In this document: piece by piece, positions 1 to 9,360 of the stretch
Position numbering within the stretch: position 1 is the stretch's first letter
Layout of the letters: every line of letters begins with the position of its first letter
DNA from: Lophius americanus
Taxonomy: Eukaryota; Chordata; Actinopteri; Lophiiformes; Lophiidae
Assembly (NCBI GenBank): GCA_037951165.1
Contig: JBBDHG010000014.1
Span: 3,931,001-3,995,000, forward strand
Direction: 5' to 3'
Length of the DNA: 64,000 bases
The notes under the pieces: model-generated
Database searches by the model: none
Seen by the model: the letters and a program-made list of their open reading frames with translations, nothing else
Told to the model about the DNA's origin: nothing
Program-made: the position numbers and the translations under genes

Positions 1-119
1 AGTGGGGTGAATAAAGAGGGACAGTGAGAGAGGAAGAGAGAAAAGCTCAGTGCATCATGGGAGATCCCCTAGCAGTCTAAACCTATAGCAGCATAGCTAA
101 GAGCTAGCTTATGCCAGCC

Positions 120-485
120 TTAATTATAAACTTTGTCATAAAGGAAAGTTTTAAGCCTACTTTTAAATTTAGAGAGGGTCTCTGCCCCCCGAACCCAGAT
201 TGGAAGATGGTTCCACAGGAGAGGAGCCTGATAGCTGAAAGCTCTGGCTCCCATTCTACTTCTGGAGAATCTAGGGACTACCAGTAACCATGCATGCTGG
301 GAGCGCAGAGTTCTGATTGGACAATATGGAACTATGAGCTCCTTCAGATACGTTGGTGCCTGACCGTTAAGGGCTTTGTAAGTGAGCAGAAGGATTTTGA
401 ATTTGATTCTGGATTTTACTGGGAGCCAATGAAGGGAAGCTAATACAGGAGAGATATGTTCTCTTAACCTGGTTCTGGTCAGCAC
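120..485 (-). pseudogene. LINE ORF2 C-terminal segment, frameshifted from the RT
   Basis: This 121-codon frame carries the C-terminal part of the same LINE protein, with the block HISPVLASLHWLPVKSRI followed by LNGQAPTYLKELI and a terminal LKTFLYDKVYN. The equivalent blocks occur in the same order at the end of the 573-codon frame at 49715-51436 (HITPVLHSLHWLPISTRI, then GNAPPYLKELL and LKTFLFSRTYN), which shows it is the true C-terminus. It is separated from the reverse transcriptase by at least one frameshift between about 485 and 600. No catalytic function is known for this segment; it is conserved in the family. Confidence 0.85.
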
Positions 486-520
486 CCGTGCAGCAGCGTT
501 CTGGATCAGCTTGAGGGGCT

Positions 521-1900
521 TCAGAGACTTATTGGGACTACCTGCTGGTAGGGCATTACAGTAATCCAGCCTGGGACAAATACATGAACTAACTTTTCTG
601 CCTCTTTTTGTGGAGGAATGTGTCGTATTTTAGAAATATTGCGCAAATTAAAAAAGGCAGTCCTAGAAATCTGTTTTATGTGGGAATCAAAGGTCATATC
701 CTGATCAAAGATAACTCCCAGGTTCCTCACAGTGGTGCTGGAGGCCAAGGTCATACCATCCAGAGTAGATATATCATCAGATAAATTGTTTCTAAGGTGT
801 TTGGGTGCCAACACAATAACTTCTGTTTTATCTGAATTTAATAGTAAAAAGTTGCAGGTCATCCAAGTCTTAATGTCTTTGAGACACGCCTCTAAATTGG
901 ATAAGTGACTAGATTCACCTGGTTTCATTGATAAGTACAATTGTGTGTCATCAGCATAACAGTGAAAGTTTATGGAGTGTTTCCTGATAATGTTGCCTAA
1001 AGGGAGCAAACATAGTGTAAATAATATTGGCCCAATCACAGATCCCTGAGGAACTCCCTGGGTAACTTTACTATGCATGGAGGATTCATTGTTAACAGAT
1101 ACATACTGAGATCTGCCACATAAATATGACTTAAACCAATGTAATGCCGTGTCTCCGATGCCAATTAGGTTTTCAAGTCTTTGTATTAGAATTTGGTGGT
1201 CAATAGTATCAAATGCAGCACTAAGATCCAACAAGACCAGAACAGAGGCCAGTCCCTCATCAGATGCCATTAAAAGGTCATTCGTAACTTTGACCAGTGC
1301 TGTTTCTGTACTATGGTGAACTCTAAAACCTGATTGGAAATCCTCAAATAAACTATTCTTACGCAGAAAATCACACAATTGTTCGGCTACCACTTTCTCT
1401 AAGATTTTTGAGAGGAAAGGAAGGTAAGATATCGGCCTATAATTTGCTAAAGCCTCTGGATCAAGAGTCAGCTTTTTAAGCAGCGGTTTGATTATAGCTA
1501 TTTTAAAAGACTTTGGTAAGTAGCCTGAATTTAACGATAGATTGATGATTTCTAATAGGCAGTTGCTGACTAAGGGTAAACTTTCTTTAAGTAGACTAGT
1601 TGGGATAGGGTCTAGGAGACAGGTTGTTGTTTTGGATAAGGAAATAAGGGAAGTCAATTGTTTCAGATCAATGGGAATAAAGCGGTCTAGATCTGCTCCA
1701 GGTCTATCTGTTGTTTCCAAGCACATAGTCCTGGGGTGTAAACTAGAGCCAATTGAAGGCCGGAGGTTATGGATATTGTCCCTAATTCTTATAATTTTGT
1801 CATTAAAGAAACTCATAAAGTCATCGCTACTAAGGGTTTTAGGAATATGGGGCTCCATAGAACTCTGACTGTCAGTCAGCCTGGCTACAGTGCTGAACAA
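521..1900 (-). pseudogene. LINE reverse transcriptase core (broken copy)
   Basis: A 459-codon open frame carries the reverse transcriptase of the LINE, which would copy element RNA into DNA at a nicked target. Visible motifs in order are [14 protein letters not shown] (fingers region), [27 protein letters not shown] (motif A with catalytic Asp), [13 protein letters not shown] (motif B), [11 protein letters not shown] with the YADD active site at residues about 315-318, and LGVIFDQ near the thumb. The frame continues the upstream linker, so the first Met is only where the open frame begins, not a real start. The last ~20 residues diverge from the family because of a frameshift; the expected continuation is in the 120-485 frame. 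Its homologue at 49715-51436 is open over the matching part. Confidence 0.9.
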
Positions 1901-2505
1901 AAACCTGGGGTTGTTTTTGATTTCCTCTATCAGTGCAGAGTAATAGGCCGCTCTGTCGCTGCCGATGGCTCTCTTATATTTTTTAATGCTATCTTGTCAG
2001 GCTAATCGGGACTCAACAAGTTTGGTGTGTCGCCATTTTCTTTCTAGCTTATTAGTTGTTTGTTTGAGGTTTCGAGTCAGGTTGTTAAATCATGGAGCTG
2101 CTCTCCTCTGTTTCACACTCTTCCTATTTAGGGGGGCGATAGTGTCCAGGGTTAATCTCAGTGAGCTTGCAGCCCTATCGACCAAATAATCAATTTGCCC
2201 AGGACTGACGCTAGAGTCAGATTCTTTTAAGTTGAGACATGCGACTGAATTCAGGGCTGATGGAATAGATTCTTTATATTTTATTACAACTTCTTCAGAT
2301 ATATTTCTAGCGTAGAAAGATTTTCTATTGGCGAGTGATTTAGCATTGCAAATTCAAAAGTTATCAAACAGTGATCTGATAGCATAGGATTCTGTGGATG
2401 AACTACTAGTTTTTCAATATCAATGCCGTAAGTCAGGACTAAATCCAAAGTGTGATTAAAACAGTGAGTGGGCTCATTAACACACTGACTGAAACCAATG
2501 CAGTC
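1901..2505 (-). pseudogene. LINE endonuclease C-terminus and linker remnant
   Basis: Minus-strand translation of 2505-2284 gives an endonuclease tail with NEPTH, a HTLDLVLTYGI block and the conserved SDH motif followed by LITFEF. These match the end of the apurinic-type endonuclease of L2-like LINEs, which nicks the target DNA. Downstream, 2283-1901 is the linker to the reverse transcriptase, broken by stops, with a recognisable block just before the RT frame (about 1945-1890, ending [12 protein letters not shown]). The N-terminal two thirds of the endonuclease is absent; only the 3' end was inserted or retained. Confidence 0.8.
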
Positions 2506-2569
2506 TAATATTAAGTTAAACGCGGCACCGTTTAACTTAATAAACGGTGCTGCGTTTAACTTAATATTA
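2506..2569. repeat. 64-bp palindrome at the LINE 5' junction
   Basis: Left arm 2506-2534 and right arm 2541-2569 are 29-nt inverted copies with one mismatch, around the 6-nt loop ACTTAA. The left arm is LINE endonuclease sequence (it reads through NLIL into the LINE frame). The right arm is the same sequence inverted, then family A sequence begins. It therefore marks the LINE 5' end as a short fold-back duplication, as can arise when a truncated LINE cDNA end snaps back (inference). Confidence 0.9.
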
Positions 2570-2830
2570 ACATGGGTAAAATATGATATAAATAACATAG
2601 ATCTGGAGAAAGGCAATATGGAGATAAAGCTCCCCATATTGTTGGAAATATACAACCCACTCTTCCCAAAATCACTCCAAATTTTACCCACACTAAGGTC
2701 TATGTGGGTATTAAATTTGAAAAAGTCCAAATCCATGATGTAGTTTTTGAGTTGTTGCGTTAACACGAAGCATTAATGTGCGGCTGCTAAGGTATGCAGC
2801 GATGATCATTCCATAAAATTCCCGGCTTTT
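2570..2830 (+). repeat. Family A repeat, partial copy
   Basis: It holds the family A blocks AGATAAAGCTCCCC, the TTCCCAAAATCA block, ACTAAGGTCTATGTGGG, TTTTTGAGTTGTTGCGTTAACA and the tail word ATTCCATAA. The order matches copies at 3440-4120, 13010-13260 and 28690-29075. Only the 3' half of a module plus the tail is present, because the left end abuts the palindrome and LINE. Confidence 0.75.
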
Positions 2831-3149
2831 ACATTGCTGTTAATTAAAAAATATATACATTTCATGCCTCTAGTTCCTTCAACACAACTTCCTTCGTAGG
2901 GTGAATGCAGCCTTCGAGATAAGGTACAGAGCTCAGACATCCAAAGGGAGCTCGGTGTAGAGGCGCTGCCTGGATGGGTATGTTTATGGTTTTAATGTAG
3001 CTGTGAATGGTTGCTTGTCTCAATGTTTTGGCATTCTTATAAACTGACTGCTTATGCAGGATATACACCGTCTTTCCAGGTACAGGGATAACCTCCATTT
3101 TGGATATGTTCCCTCCAGGATATCCGACATCTAAGCACATTCAAAATGT
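2831..3149. other. Unassigned sequence
   Basis: I see no gene, exon or repeat I can name here. Two overlapping open frames on the minus strand are short and carry no recognisable motif. Confidence 0.5.
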
Positions 3150-3325
3150 GAATGTGACCACATGGAGTAAATTGTGTCCCTTTGCTAGCCCTGTGATGAA
3201 AGTAGTCTAACACACCTTTCACCCAGAGACAGCTAGGATAGGCTCCACTCAAGATAAGTGTTAACAAGATGAAAATAGATGGATGGTTGCTTGTATAGAT
3301 GGATGGATGGATGGATAGATGACTA
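3150..3325 (+). repeat. Teleost SINE-like 3' end with (ATGG)n tail
   Basis: The order GTGAATGTGACC, a GCCCTGTGATGAA block, CACCCAGAGACAGCTAGGATAGGCTCC and a terminal run of GATGGATGGATGG matches the 3' half of a widespread teleost repeat. Other copies here lie at 5645-6030, 21360-21480 and 45590-45840. The ATGG run is the tail of the element rather than an independent microsatellite. Confidence 0.65.
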
Positions 3326-3439
3326 AAACAGGTGAAATGTAATTTCAGAGATTTAGGGAGAATATTTTATGATGATGATTGGTCAGAAAGTTGTACTGCT
3401 TGGAAGACAAGATTCCTATTCAATCTGATTCTGAATCTG

Positions 3440-4120
3440 CATTCCCGAAACATCTACTAGACCTGGATCTGATGCTGTCATCCTCGACGGCAAGGATAAA
3501 ACCCCAAAAAGTCTCCAATCACCTTCGTATAAGCAATCCCCCTGATTGAACTCAAATTAAATGCAAAGTTAAACTCACAGTATTTTTTTGTAAAATAGCT
3601 TCCAAAACTGAGTAAAATATAAACTATTAGATTAAAATACAATAATAATAATAAACAACATAGGTATCCTTTAATTGATTAATTTGCACCAAGTCTGGAC
3701 TAAATCGGATCAATGGTCAAGAAATTATAGCCCAAAAACTTTGTAGGTAAAGCTCCCCATAGTTTCAGAAATATAAAACGGACATTTCCCAAAATCAATC
3801 CAACTCTGCCTTGTACTAAAGTCTATACGGGTTTGAAGTTTGAAAATGATACAAGAAAAAAACTTTTTGAGGTATGTCCGGAAAACAGTGTCTCATAAAA
3901 AAACTAATGAGTAAAATATGAATTAGTAAACTAGTAAAATGCCATTTTTACAAGATAAATCTCCTTGAATTCATTGATATCCACCAAATTTGGACTTAAT
4001 CAAACTAAATCGGAGAATTCTTCTCAGTTTATGGTAATATCCCAGTACATTTAAGAAAAGCAGCAGGTTGTATATCGAAAATGGTAGCAGACTTCATTTC
4101 CGGAATTCATTAATATCATG
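3440..4120 (+). repeat. Family A repeat, near full-length, two modules
   Basis: A 5' head (GCTGTCATCC, AAAAAGTCTCCAATC, AGCAATCCCCCTGATTGAA) leads into GAGTAAAATATAAACTATTAG and a first module with a TGGACTAAATCGGATCAATGG block, TAAAGCTCCCC and the TTCCCAAAATCAATCCA block. A second GAGTAAAATATG starts another module with CTCCTTGAATTCATTGAT. The CTCCTTGA position recurs about 294 bp apart. No open frame spans it. This is the best copy for defining the 5' half of the family. Confidence 0.8.
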
Positions 4121-5039
4121 TGTCAACTCAGATGCCATTTAACTTTCGTTACGTTTCCTTTTGGGATTTTTCACCTAGGCCGTCCATCTCACACTCAGCA
4201 GCGTTCTTAGTACTTAATTCAGAAAATTTAAAATGTTTAATATCCCAACATGGACAAATTCAATGTCCCTCATCATATTTAACCTTGTGCCTGCAAGTCA
4301 CTCTTGTGTTTGAAGACTACATTACCAATATCAATAGTTTAACCCATTTTCAAATGTCTTTCAAAATGAAGGCTGTAATGATTTCTCTCTGCTCTTGGGG
4401 ACTGAATTGAAATTTCTCATAAAATATGATTCACAATGAGAGGGGTTAGAGAGGGGAGCCTGTTGTCTTACACAAAGTTTCTACACATTCATAATCATGT
4501 ACACAAAGAATTGGTGTCCTCTATGTACAATTTTATTTTAATAGTTGTTATTGCATAAGAATACATCTATGCAACAAAATTTAATTAAGGCAATGCACAA
4601 GTGCAATAATGTTTTAATCTATTCCTACCCTAATGATATGGCAGTGATATTATAAAACTTGAAATTCACACCTTTTCATATTAGATGGTAACTTTCAGGC
4701 TGGATCCAAAGTAAGGATCCAAAAACACAACTTCCAAAATGTCTGTTGAATGAGTATCTTTACTAGGTATAGGCAGGCAAACAATAACCAAGGGGGCAGG
4801 CAAAATGCAACGTTCGATACACGGGCAGAAGTCAGAACCATAAATAACGGAGACTACGACTAATCATGCTGGAAAGGTTGGCACAAGGGAACAACCCGAT
4901 CTGGCACAGGTGGAGATGGGAGAACAGATTAAATACACTAGGAAGCAGGGATTAACAAGACGGAGGTTTTGACAATTAAGACAGGACAATCAGACTGCAG
5001 GAGCAACAATAAACAATGTGAAAACCAAATAACTAATTA
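4121..5039. other. Unassigned AT-rich sequence
   Basis: No gene or repeat recognised. The 96-codon frame at 4120-4410 has no motif and overlaps the end of family A. Confidence 0.5.
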
Positions 5040-5430
5040 CAAACATGACAACCCTTCTCTCTCTCTCATTTCTTCATTCCAACAGTTCTTCACAACCCTC
5101 ACACTATACCCACTTCTTAGTACATTTCCATCCCTATCCCTAATGACCCTAGCCTGGTGCACATCCTTCCCATCTCTATTTTTCTGTCTCCTGTCTCCTC
5201 AGTCCTTCTCTCCTTCCTTAGTGTCCAACAACTCATACAACTTGTCATAGGTTTTAGTCTTTACAACCTCACTCTTAGGCCAAGATTTTGGCCGCACCTC
5301 TATGTATTCCTGCCTACTTTCTTCATCTCTCATGCTACCACTTCTTCTTCGCCAATCTTTTCCTACCTATACTCTCCTGATACCTACTCATTCCGCCCCC
5401 CTAGTCTCCTTATCTTCTTTCTCTCTCTCT
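5040..5430 (-). mobile_element. RTE-type LINE remnant (endonuclease-RT linker)
   Basis: Minus-strand translation gives, in order, a KTYDKLYE block and then GKDVHQARVIRDRDGNVL. These match the linker between endonuclease and reverse transcriptase of an RTE-type LINE; the same blocks appear at 8586-8783 (GKDVQRVSLIKDRDGNVL). The plus-strand frames here are rich in Ser, Leu and Phe and are antisense shadows. The copy is short, frameshifted and non-functional. Confidence 0.7.
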
Positions 5431-5644
5431 CTGTCTCTTTTTTTCAAACCAGACCGGTCATGGCAGTAGGCCATCCACCCTGAGACCTTTCGATTATTAG
5501 CTAACATTGAGTAGTTCAGCAGACTAGAGGCTATACTGTTCTATACAGTTTAGTTTAATGAAGTCAGATAATCAAAAGAAGTTCTAGGTATTTTTATAGC
5601 CTGTTGAGTTTTGGTAATTACAATCTTTTTTATAGATCTTGACA
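5431..5644. other. Unassigned sequence
   Basis: Low-complexity TCTCTCT followed by AT-rich sequence; nothing recognised. Confidence 0.4.
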
Positions 5645-6030
5645 TCATGCAATGGTGGGCGGGATGGGGGTACAGTTAGTGGCACTGCTGTCTCAGCAAG
5701 AAGGTACTGTGTACAAATCTACAAATTTTATGTACAGAGTTCGCATGTTCCCATGTTCAAGTGGGTTCTCTCTCGGTTCTCCAGCTTCCTTTCTTCCAAA
5801 GAACATGCAATGAGATATTTTGGTGACATTAAATTGCGTGTGGGAGTGAATGTGAGCATGAATGGTTTTCTGTCTCTATGTTTCATTATTGTGATGAATG
5901 GCCGACTGGGGTGATGAACTGGGAAACGGTGTACATCCTGGTTGCCAGCTGCTCCTCTCACCCACAGTCAGCTGGGAGAGGCTCCAGCCTCCATGCAACT
6001 CTGAACAGAATAAGTGTGAATGGATGATGA
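5645..6030 (+). repeat. Teleost SINE-like repeat, near full-length
   Basis: In order: GTGGCACTGCTGTCTCAGCAAGAAGG, GTTCGCATGTTCCCATG, GTGGGTTCTCTC, CAGCTTCCTTTCTTCCAAAG, GTGAATGTGAGCATGAATGG, CTGTCTCTATG, CACAGTCAGCTGGGAGAGGCTCC, AATAAGTGTGAATGGATGATGAATGAA. This is the layout of a very common teleost interspersed repeat whose head is tRNA-like (family knowledge, from memory). It is diverged, so old. Partial copies in this window lie at 3150, 21360, 22955, 45590 and 54375. Confidence 0.7.
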
Positions 6031-6187
6031 ATGAATCCATTATACACACATACGTGTCCTGAATTTCTTTTTTACCTAATACGCAGCAGGTGAAGCTTCT
6101 TGAAATTTTCTAAGGAGCTTTGTGGAGCAAATACCAACCCTTAAATCAAATCACAATGCTTGCTGCTTTTCAAGAGAGGAACTCTTT

Positions 6188-6400
6188 TATCAAGTCAAGT
6201 CAAGTCAAGTCAATTTTATTCAATAGCCAAAAATCACAAAATCACAATTTGCCTCGTTGGGTTTTACAATCTGTATATGATGCAACATCCTCTGTCCTTA
6301 GACAGAATAATGATTTAATTTTGAGAAAACTTTTTGAATTTGAAACTCCAGGGGGGCAGCTGTAGCGGTCATCCTCTTTTTTGATGGTGGGTTGTTTGAT
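6188..6400. repeat. Common teleost interspersed repeat fragment
   Basis: Begins with a run of about four TCAAG units, then TCAATTTTATTCAATAGCC, ATCACAAAATCACAATTTGCCTC, TTTTACAATCTGTA and CATCCTCTGTCCTTAGAC. I know this sequence class as frequent in spiny-rayed fish genomes, probably the end of a LINE, but I cannot name the family. The orientation of the parent element is uncertain. Confidence 0.6.
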
Positions 6401-6552
6401 CCAGCAGTATAAAAATGTCAGTGTACTTGAATAAGCTACTTATTGGTGGAATGTGTGCTATTATCATTGGGAAATCCTTGCAAGGAGAAACACCTTTCAA
6501 CTTAAGAGATAATATCTAATTCCAAGGGATAATTACAATCTTACAGCAGCAT

Positions 6553-6684
6553 ATAAAAGTAAACAATTACGCAAATAAAAGTAAACAATTACGCAAATAA
6601 AAGTAAACAATTACGCAAATAAAAGTAAACAATTGCGCAAATAAAAATAAACAATTACGCAAATAAAAGTAAACAATTACACAT
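6553..6684. repeat. 22-bp minisatellite, about six units
   Basis: Unit ATAAAAGTAAACAATTACGCAA is repeated head to tail about six times with few changes (one A-to-G, one G-to-A), ending in a degenerate ACACATTGG. The minus-strand 109-codon frame over it is only the repeat translated. Confidence 0.9.
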
Positions 6685-7729
6685 TGGACAAAACAAAAAC
6701 CAGAGATAATATTTAAGTTAAAGAAGAATACTAAAGAGTATTGAATTATATAGTGTGCAAATGTAAACAAGAGTGTGTTTATTGATATACAGTTTAAGTA
6801 TATGTATAAAGAGCTTCTGCTGCGATAGGCTGCCACACGCATGGCATCATCATAGTGACCCATACTATACCTACATACTAAATATATACAGTGCATGAGC
6901 CCTTCTATGCAGCTTGTTAAAGGGCTTTTATTTCATCAAGCATCAAATTAAAATGCTATTAAAGCATCAAATTAAAATGCTGGTGATGCAGCTGAATTAC
7001 TTGCACTGACTACACTTTGAAATGAGCCTTTGGAACTGAGGATACAGATTTGAATAATTTATAAATTTTCTTATTCCTGCACACACAAACCTAGAGTATA
7101 GTGAAAATATTGAAATATATCACCTCATGCTCAGGTATTGTACAAACCTGAAGCTAACAGGGTTGTCTGGGTCTTTTTGGCTTGCTATAAGTAGAGTCAT
7201 AGGTTAAGCCTGTGCAGGGTTTAAAGAAACCTATTTCTCTTATCTTACTAGGTCCTGAACCATGAGCAATAACATTATCAAGGGTCTGTTGTTACAGGAA
7301 TGGGGGTAGAGAGGAGCAAAATTACAGGCAGTGAGGAGATTTTAAACATTACACATCACTGGGCTGTGCACAGCCGTGCCCCTAATCTGGTCATTGTGCT
7401 GGACCTTATCAGCCGTCAGCGCTTTAAATAGAACAAAGAATACTAGTTTTCGATCCATAAATCATAACTTCAAACACTGGGAGGTCAGCTTTTAATATTA
7501 CCTCCAGGATAAAGCTCTCTAGCACACAGCGTGCACAAGCTCTTGTCAATCTCTTAGCAGTGGTTCTAACCCAATGTGAAAATTTGCCTGGATGCAACTA
7601 CATTAGCTTTTATTGATATCTTCTCAATTTAATGGCGTCAGATAGCACCATTAAGACTATATTCACTTTATAATCTGCAACTGAATTAAAAGTAATAGCC
7701 ATTAATGGAGACATGCTGATTATGTATGA
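6685..7729. other. Unassigned sequence with a 24-bp-period duplication
   Basis: A 19-bp word (AGCATCAAATTAAAATGCT) occurs at 6939-6957 and 6963-6981. The rest is AT-rich with no gene. The block 7360-7430 is less AT-rich but not identifiable. Confidence 0.5.
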
Positions 7730-7741
7730 ATATATATATAC

Positions 7742-7815
<74 letters not shown>
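7730..7815. repeat. (TA)n microsatellite
   Basis: About 86 bp of nearly pure TA dinucleotide with two interruptions (TACATA and TATGTA). Confidence 0.95.
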
Positions 7816-7817
<2 letters not shown>

Positions 7818-8384
7818 GTTCTATTCTTTTATTGATTAATTAAAAAACTGCAGATGTTGCAGCCTACATTTTGGTTTTGGTAAGAGACAAACAAGGGACC
7901 CCCAGCATCCATTTCACATCAGCAGTATTATGGCAATTACAGCAAGCCCCTGGCTCCTTCTCCAATACAACTCTATCCTGCTCATGTGCCAAGTAGATGT
8001 TTTATCTGAAAACAATCAGAAGATGAACATTTCACCGGTGATACTGATATGGAAGTGGGAAAGAGAATGCTTTAGACAAAAATGGTTACAATTGTAACAC
8101 TGGTTTACCTATAGACAGCATTATGTCCCTGAAATGTGAAAATTGGGGCAAATTCAGTTTACTGGCGGAGCTGGAGCAATGTTCATCCACTAAACAGACT
8201 GTATTGTACTATAGTTTGTCAAAAAAAAACAAAGGAAATGCAGTCAAATGATAACTGACAATAACAATGGGATATCTTCTTGCAGAGACACATGTCCACT
8301 AAATTTCCCAAATCCTAGTTGGCCACTCCAAAATTTGCCATTCTCTGGCAGGCACTGGATTATTGAATTTTACCTGAATGACCA
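7816..8384. other. Unassigned sequence
   Basis: Nothing recognised apart from the nine-A run at 8221. Confidence 0.4.
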
Positions 8385-9360
8385 CCATTTTCAAGCATTA
8401 TGGGACACAGAAACCCTGGTGTTTGTCATTGATGAAAGGTGGAACAAGCAACTCTTACTGAATTTCCTGAGAGACATTTGAGAATTCTTATGAAACCATA
8501 TTGCTTCCACTACTCTTTCCAAGATCTTCTTTGTGTGGTTGCTACAGCGCCGCACATCACCATTGGTTTTGAAAATCTGCACCAGTTATCTTTTCCTCCA
8601 ATCCTGGGGCATTTCATTCTCCAAGATAGTGTTGAACAATTTAGTTAAATACTCCATTCCCTTCTTTCCTAGATCCCTCAACCGGTATATCATCAGGACC
8701 AACAGCCTCTCCTCACTTGTAAGCACATTTCCATCCCTATCCTTAATCAAACTAACCCGCTGTACATCCTTCCCATTCCTCATACAACTTGTAAACTGCC
8801 ACCTTACTCTTTTTCCTTCCGTTGCATCTTATTGTATGCCTGCTTACTTTTCCTCATCTCTCTTGCTGTTCAACTCTCACTTATTATCTGCTGTAGTTGC
8901 ACAGTCATCTGGCAGTCCTTCAATACCTCATGGGCCTGTCTCCACTCTTCAGAGAACTTCAAACAGCAGCCTTCGTTCCTCAACTTTCACCATTTTATAC
9001 GCTGCTCTACCTTTGGTCTTTTCCTCTTTTGAGTCATACTACATACCACCATTATATGCAGTTGGCTATGATTTCCCCATGTCACCATGTTGCACTCTCT
9101 TCACTTCCAGAAAACTATTCACATAATTCTCCTGCACAATAAAACCAACCCCATTTACTCCCCCATCTACTCCATTAACAAACAGTTTGTACCCTCCTAC
9201 TATGCTTCTAGCCTTATTGCCTTTCCACCTCATCTTTTGGACACACAGTATATCTACCTTCCTTCTATCCATCATATCAGCTAGCTCTCTATCTTTTCAT
9301 GTCATTGTGGCAACATTAAAGTTCCTACTCTCCCCCCTACAATGCGGCCAATCCTCACCC
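8385..9360 (-). mobile_element. RTE-type LINE remnant with internal deletions
   Basis: Minus-strand reading starts with the endonuclease N-terminus at 9275-9066 (MMDRRKVDILCVQKMRWKGN, then GGYKLFVNGVDGGVNGVGF). It jumps to a WWKL-type block near 9000-8900, then GKDVQRVSLIKDRDGNVLTS at 8783-8586, and then RT sequence IFKTNGDVRRCSNH at 8582-8391. The order agrees with an RTE-type LINE in which most of the endonuclease and part of the linker are missing. Several frameshifts and stops make it non-functional. RTE endonucleases nick target DNA and the RT primes on the nick; neither activity can survive here. The plus-strand frames (197, 66 and 81 codons) are antisense shadows. Confidence 0.85.

Larger units (their letters stand above)
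1..2535 (-). mobile_element. L2-type LINE, 5'-truncated, reading right to left
   Basis: A non-LTR retrotransposon lies on the minus strand. The order along that strand is the C-terminal end of an endonuclease (about 2505-2284), a linker, the reverse transcriptase (1900-521), a C-terminal region (485-120) and 3' untranslated sequence to position 1, where it runs out of the window. The protein resembles the CR1/L2/Rex1 group of fish LINEs (established family knowledge, matched by eye). The coding frame is broken between 485 and 600, so this copy cannot encode the full protein. The 5' end is truncated inside the endonuclease and meets a palindrome at 2506-2569. The exact clade (L2 versus a close relative) is inferred. 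Confidence 0.9.

Noticed and set aside
1542..1868. 108-codon plus-strand frame
   Set aside because: Antisense to the LINE reverse transcriptase.
4969..5483. Overlapping Ser/Phe/Leu-rich plus frames of 93 and 108 codons resembling membrane segments
   Set aside because: Antisense of an RTE linker (KTYDKLYE, GKDVHQARVIRDRDGNVL); hydrophobicity is a by-product.
6553..6684. CRISPR array
   Set aside because: The 22-bp units are adjacent, with no spacers, in a vertebrate-like genome; it is a minisatellite.
6567..6896. 109-codon minus-strand frame rich in Phe, Leu and Tyr
   Set aside because: It spans the 22-bp minisatellite and AT-rich flank; no start context or domain.
8533..9126. 197-codon plus-strand frame, Ser/Leu/Pro-rich
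   Set aside because: Antisense to the RTE-type LINE coding blocks on the minus strand; a shadow frame.
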